Of a DNA stretch of 8,120 nt, positions 5,821-8,120 are shown piece after piece (the first letter of the stretch is position 1; each line of letters begins with the position of its first letter). The stretch lies in NCBI GenBank assembly GCA_937915485.1, contig CALGII010000228.1, positions 1 through 8,120 on the forward strand, in the 5' to 3' direction. The notes under the pieces are model-generated. The model ran no database searches. It was not told where the DNA came from and saw only the letters and a program-made list of their open reading frames with translations. This DNA comes from an uncultured Ignavibacteriota bacterium (GTDB lineage: Bacteria; Bacteroidota; Ignavibacteria; Tepidaquicellales; Tepidaquicellaceae). The translations under genes were made by a program, and so were the position numbers.

Positions 5821-6473
5821 TAAGTTATTTTCATTGTTTTTACTAAAAATGGATTAATCTGTTCTAAATCCACTAAATACTTTACTTTCCTTGGCGAACC
5901 ATTAGAATTTCTTCCTTGTTTCATTATTGAAAGATAATCAAGATCTTCTTTCTTGAAAATAACAAAAAGTATCTCAATTAGCTCCGCACTCGTTTTACGA
6001 TATCTCGAAACCGAGGTTCTTTTTTCTCTCTCTACCTCATATTTTGACTTACCTTCTTTTAATTCGGTATGCCATTTTTGAAACGTTCTATCTACATCGT
6101 TATATTCTACATCACAGAGAGCAATAATTTCTCCGTGAAATCCATCTCTTTCAACAGAAATATCCATTGCTTCTTTATCGTTCAATATTATTTTATGATT
6201 ATCTGTTTTAACTGCCGAAGCTTTCAAATCCCAATTTATCGAGCCCTTTAAGTCAAACACTACATTTCCAATTCGATCTCCGGGTATTTCAATCTTAGTT
6301 TTCCTTAATAAATTTTTTACTTTAAATTCGAAATAAAACGCCCACCATTCCATCTGACGCCACTGGTAATCTGCTTCTTTAAGTTCTAAAACACATTCTT
6401 TCCCTTCCCATTTTTGGGGTATGCTTGAAATTGAATCCGAGATTATTTTTACATCGTTATAATGGTTATCCAT
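5820..6473 (-). CDS. Probable type II restriction endonuclease, PD-(D/E)xK-like
   Basis: This 217-residue protein has no family that I recognise by name. Position and residues indicate a type II restriction enzyme: it precedes and overlaps the methyltransferase gene, and it contains a plausible nuclease core. The core has E49 in a hydrophobic helix (WWAFYFEFKVKNLL), D74 in GNVVFDLKG and D82-L-K84 in WDLKAS, which together fit the E...D...(D/E)xK metal site. The preceding WEGKECVLELKEADYQWRQMEWW segment is rich in tryptophan. The C-terminal half carries a basic stretch (VEREKRTSVSRYRKT, 147-161) and MKQGRNSNGSPRKVKY (184-199), possible DNA contacts. The length fits a small homodimeric type II enzyme. 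The start lies 24 bases after the glycosylase-like gene, with only an A-rich leader (AAAAAAAACAAT) instead of a Shine-Dalgarno. The gene is AT-rich like its two partners. Solitary nickase or mismatch nuclease roles are alternatives. Confidence 0.72.
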   Translation of the reverse strand: MDNHYNDVKIISDSISSIPQKWEGKECVLELKEADYQWRQMEWWAFYFEFKVKNLLRKTKIEIPGDRIGNVVFDLKGSINWDLKASAVKTDNHKIILNDKEAMDISVERDGFHGEIIALCDVEYNDVDRTFQKWHTELKEGKSKYEVEREKRTSVSRYRKTSAELIEILFVIFKKEDLDYLSIMKQGRNSNGSPRKVKYLVDLEQINPFLVKTMKIT

Positions 6474-6489
6474 ATTGTTTTTTTTAAGT

Positions 6490-6503
6490 ACATAAACTTA
6501 TGT
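6490..6503. repeat. 14-bp palindrome between glycosylase-like and endonuclease genes
   Basis: ACATAA (6490-6495) and TTATGT (6498-6503) are perfect inverted arms around AC. The right arm includes the stop codon of the glycosylase-like gene, and the site lies about 17-30 bases upstream of the endonuclease start on the - strand. It could be an operator or RNA stem setting endonuclease level, or a chance feature of AT-rich DNA. Confidence 0.35.
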
Positions 6504-7688
6504 GTTGTAATTTGAAATTAGCGCATTATTATGCTTGAAACCTTCGCAATAATTCTTTATGGGACATTTCTTGCAACTCGGCGAATTTGTATTGAAACAA
6601 TAGTTCGTTCCAATGTACATCAATCCGTCATCAAAGTTCCCAATTGAATAATTCCCATCTTTCATTAATACAGTCGAAGGTATATTTTGAATCTCATATT
6701 TTCGAGGATTTCTAGTTTTTACCCTTAAGTGATAAATGCACAAATTACAGTAAATCTCAATATCTATATCTCTTACGTTCATAGTCGGAGCATATCCTCT
6801 AATGTTTGTTATTCTTAAAAAATCATTCCCATTTTTGCCGGCTTTAGTTTGTATAAATTTATATTTTATTAAATCTTTTAAATTAAAAAAATGCAAGAAA
6901 AAACCAGTTCTGAATAGCACTCTTCCTGCATTGCTGTCAAACGGCGGTTCATAAGAGTATTTGCCCCAGTTTATCTGATTTGCCTTAGTTGTCAATGAGA
7001 ATGAATGAACAAACCATTTCGCAAAAAGATGCGCTGCTTTATCTCCAATCGCTTTTCCAAGTCCTAATTTTTTGTGAGATTTTATTTTGTTTGACATAAT
7101 TTCGGCTGACGAGGGATAAGCAGGATCAGAATCGCTTTCAATATACTCTATAAGCGTTTCCTTGCTATCTGGATTTTTCGCCATTAATACCATTATTACA
7201 GATAAAGGAACGCCCCATCTAAATACTGCATAATTCAATGTTTGCTGACAATTATCCATGAACAAATTGTATCTATTCGCGTTTGCATTGTTATCCTGAG
7301 CCCATACTTGAGGTCTATCTGATCTTTTAATAATATCGTGGATCTGGTCGATATCATCAATTACGATACCGAGATAATTAAAGAACTCTATTGGTTTGTG
7401 TAAAATTCTTATTTCTTTGCTATATAAATAATTTATGGTATTACATAAAAGTAGCCTAACACCTTCGGTATCAGGACCCTGGTCCAATACGGCATTTAAA
7501 AATAAATACCTAGTCAATAATTCTCTTCTTGTACAACTTGAGCCATCCGTTTCGTTCAATTCCTGTACTTTCAAGCTCCCATCGTATTCAAAGTAATTTT
7601 TAAATATCTCGACATTCGCTATAAAAGGTAAAGATTTATTCAATTCGCCAATCTTAGCTATTTCAAGAATAGTTTTTTTATAATCCAT
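6498..7688 (-). CDS. HhH-GPD DNA glycosylase-like protein with [4Fe-4S] motif, first gene of the R-M operon
   Basis: This 396-residue protein shows the pattern of the endonuclease III/MutY superfamily, which removes damaged or mismatched bases from DNA. The hairpin is GKAIGDKAA (211-219), aligning with GVGRKTA of endonuclease III so that K217 matches its catalytic lysine. Downstream, PFDSNAGRVLFR (249-260) matches the VDTHIFRV/LDGNVKRVL segment, making D251 the candidate catalytic aspartate. The C-terminus ends with C364-x7-C372-x2-C375-x5-C381, close to the C-x6-C-x2-C-x5-C iron-sulfur motif. K217 and D251 are 34 residues apart, against 18 in E. coli endonuclease III, so this region holds an insertion. 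The helix ELLTRYLFLNAVLDQGPDTEG (56-76) fits the first core helices. At 396 residues it is far longer than endonuclease III (about 211). An extra CNLC (314-317) is of unknown role. It lies 24 bases upstream of the endonuclease gene. It could repair mismatches arising at methylated sites, like the Mig glycosylase beside M.MthTI, or act in restriction by base excision. Confidence 0.72.
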   Translation of the reverse strand: MDYKKTILEIAKIGELNKSLPFIANVEIFKNYFEYDGSLKVQELNETDGSSCTRRELLTRYLFLNAVLDQGPDTEGVRLLLCNTINYLYSKEIRILHKPIEFFNYLGIVIDDIDQIHDIIKRSDRPQVWAQDNNANANRYNLFMDNCQQTLNYAVFRWGVPLSVIMVLMAKNPDSKETLIEYIESDSDPAYPSSAEIMSNKIKSHKKLGLGKAIGDKAAHLFAKWFVHSFSLTTKANQINWGKYSYEPPFDSNAGRVLFRTGFFLHFFNLKDLIKYKFIQTKAGKNGNDFLRITNIRGYAPTMNVRDIDIEIYCNLCIYHLRVKTRNPRKYEIQNIPSTVLMKDGNYSIGNFDDGLMYIGTNYCFNTNSPSCKKCPIKNYCEGFKHNNALISNYNT

Positions 7689-7710
7689 TATGAATAATTA
7701 TTTTAAAAAA

Positions 7711-7738
7711 CAAACTAATGCTTTTGGCAAAAGGTTTG
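7711..7738. promoter_or_regulatory. Interrupted palindrome upstream of the R-M operon, candidate operator
   Basis: CAAAC (7711-7715) pairs with GTTTG (7734-7738), and CTTTTG (7721-7726) pairs with CAAAAG (7728-7733) around a central G; TAATG is unpaired on the left. The element lies 23-50 bases upstream of the glycosylase-like start codon on the - strand, where a promoter would be expected. No controller (C) protein gene is in the window, so any regulator would be the methyltransferase itself or encoded elsewhere. Confidence 0.35.
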
Positions 7739-8120
7739 CATTATGGGAAAAATTTTCGTCAATAAAAGGAAGTCGAAATAGTAAATTATTTAAATGTATT
7801 TTAATCGGCACAGAAAAAATCTATCTCCGTAAAGCAACCATTGATTGTAAATTACTTAAAATAATGTTGGCTCGACAATTAAATCAAGTTAATATTTTAA
7901 GATACTAATGAATATTTGTAAAATTATAAATTATTATTACAAATGATTGTGCAGTCTTTAAAAAGATAAATTAGGAATTTTCATCTCTCACACTATTCTT
8001 AATTCCTTTCTATTCACCCCCCAAAAACCCGTTTTCACTTCCTCACAAACCCCTGTTTACCCCGTACTTACCGGCCTTCGCGGTCATTTATCGCACCAAA
8101 TCGACTCACGTTTATTATTT
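7739..8120. other. Non-coding right flank
   Basis: I see no gene that I can support here. A 72-codon + strand frame beginning at 7690 covers the first part, but it starts two bases from the divergent glycosylase-like start with no room for control signals and resembles no family. From about 7925 the sequence turns pyrimidine-rich, with C runs at 8017-8022, 8028-8030, 8050-8053 and 8060-8063, and ends in a higher-GC stretch (8070-8105) that may belong to the native chromosome beyond the AT-rich module. Confidence 0.4.

Noticed and set aside
7690..7908. 72-codon + strand frame divergent from the glycosylase-like gene
   Set aside because: Its start lies two bases from the opposite start with no ribosome site or promoter space, it overlaps the palindrome at 7711-7738, and its lysine/leucine-rich product resembles no family.

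Overview
The window looks like a chromosomal segment of a Bacteroidota/Ignavibacteria-type bacterium. This is an inference from four things: mostly absent or weak Shine-Dalgarno sequences with A-rich leaders, a long AAAGGG...CCCTTTTT-type terminator, dispersed non-coding repeats between genes, and moderate GC in the housekeeping-like genes. The left half (about 1-4080) has visibly higher GC than the right half (about 4690-7980), which is strongly AT-rich, so the window appears to contain a native operon followed by an acquired restriction-modification module.

Left region (20-4131, + strand). A sigma70-like promoter precedes a four-gene operon: two different D-Ala-D-Ala-ligase-like ATP-grasp enzymes, a small GNAT acetyltransferase whose start overlaps the previous stop (TGATG), and a KamA-family radical SAM/PLP aminomutase. 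The aminomutase keeps both aspartates and the PLP lysine expected for lysine 2,3-aminomutase but lacks the cysteines of the classical zinc site. Together the genes suggest a pathway that makes beta-lysine, joins it to other amino acids through two ATP-dependent ligations and possibly acetylates the product. The product is not known from the sequence. A 21-bp tandem repeat array follows the kamA stop codon, and a strong intrinsic terminator closes the operon.

Middle region (4132-4848). No intact gene is present. It holds a roughly duplicated composite of dispersed repeats (G-rich hairpin, ATTCCGGC hairpin, 33-bp AT-rich repeat), a start-less remnant of a small gene on the + strand, and an AT-rich stretch with small inverted repeats.

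Right region (4849-7688, - strand). Three closely packed genes, in transcription order, encode an unusual helix-hairpin-helix DNA glycosylase-like protein with a [4Fe-4S] cysteine motif, a probable PD-(D/E)xK restriction endonuclease not assigned to a known family, and a beta-order DPPY amino-methyltransferase with a possible C-terminal DNA-binding segment. The endonuclease and methyltransferase overlap by one base (TAATG). A base-excision enzyme as first gene of a restriction-modification operon is the most noteworthy element of the window. The last ~210 bases hold no gene that I can support.
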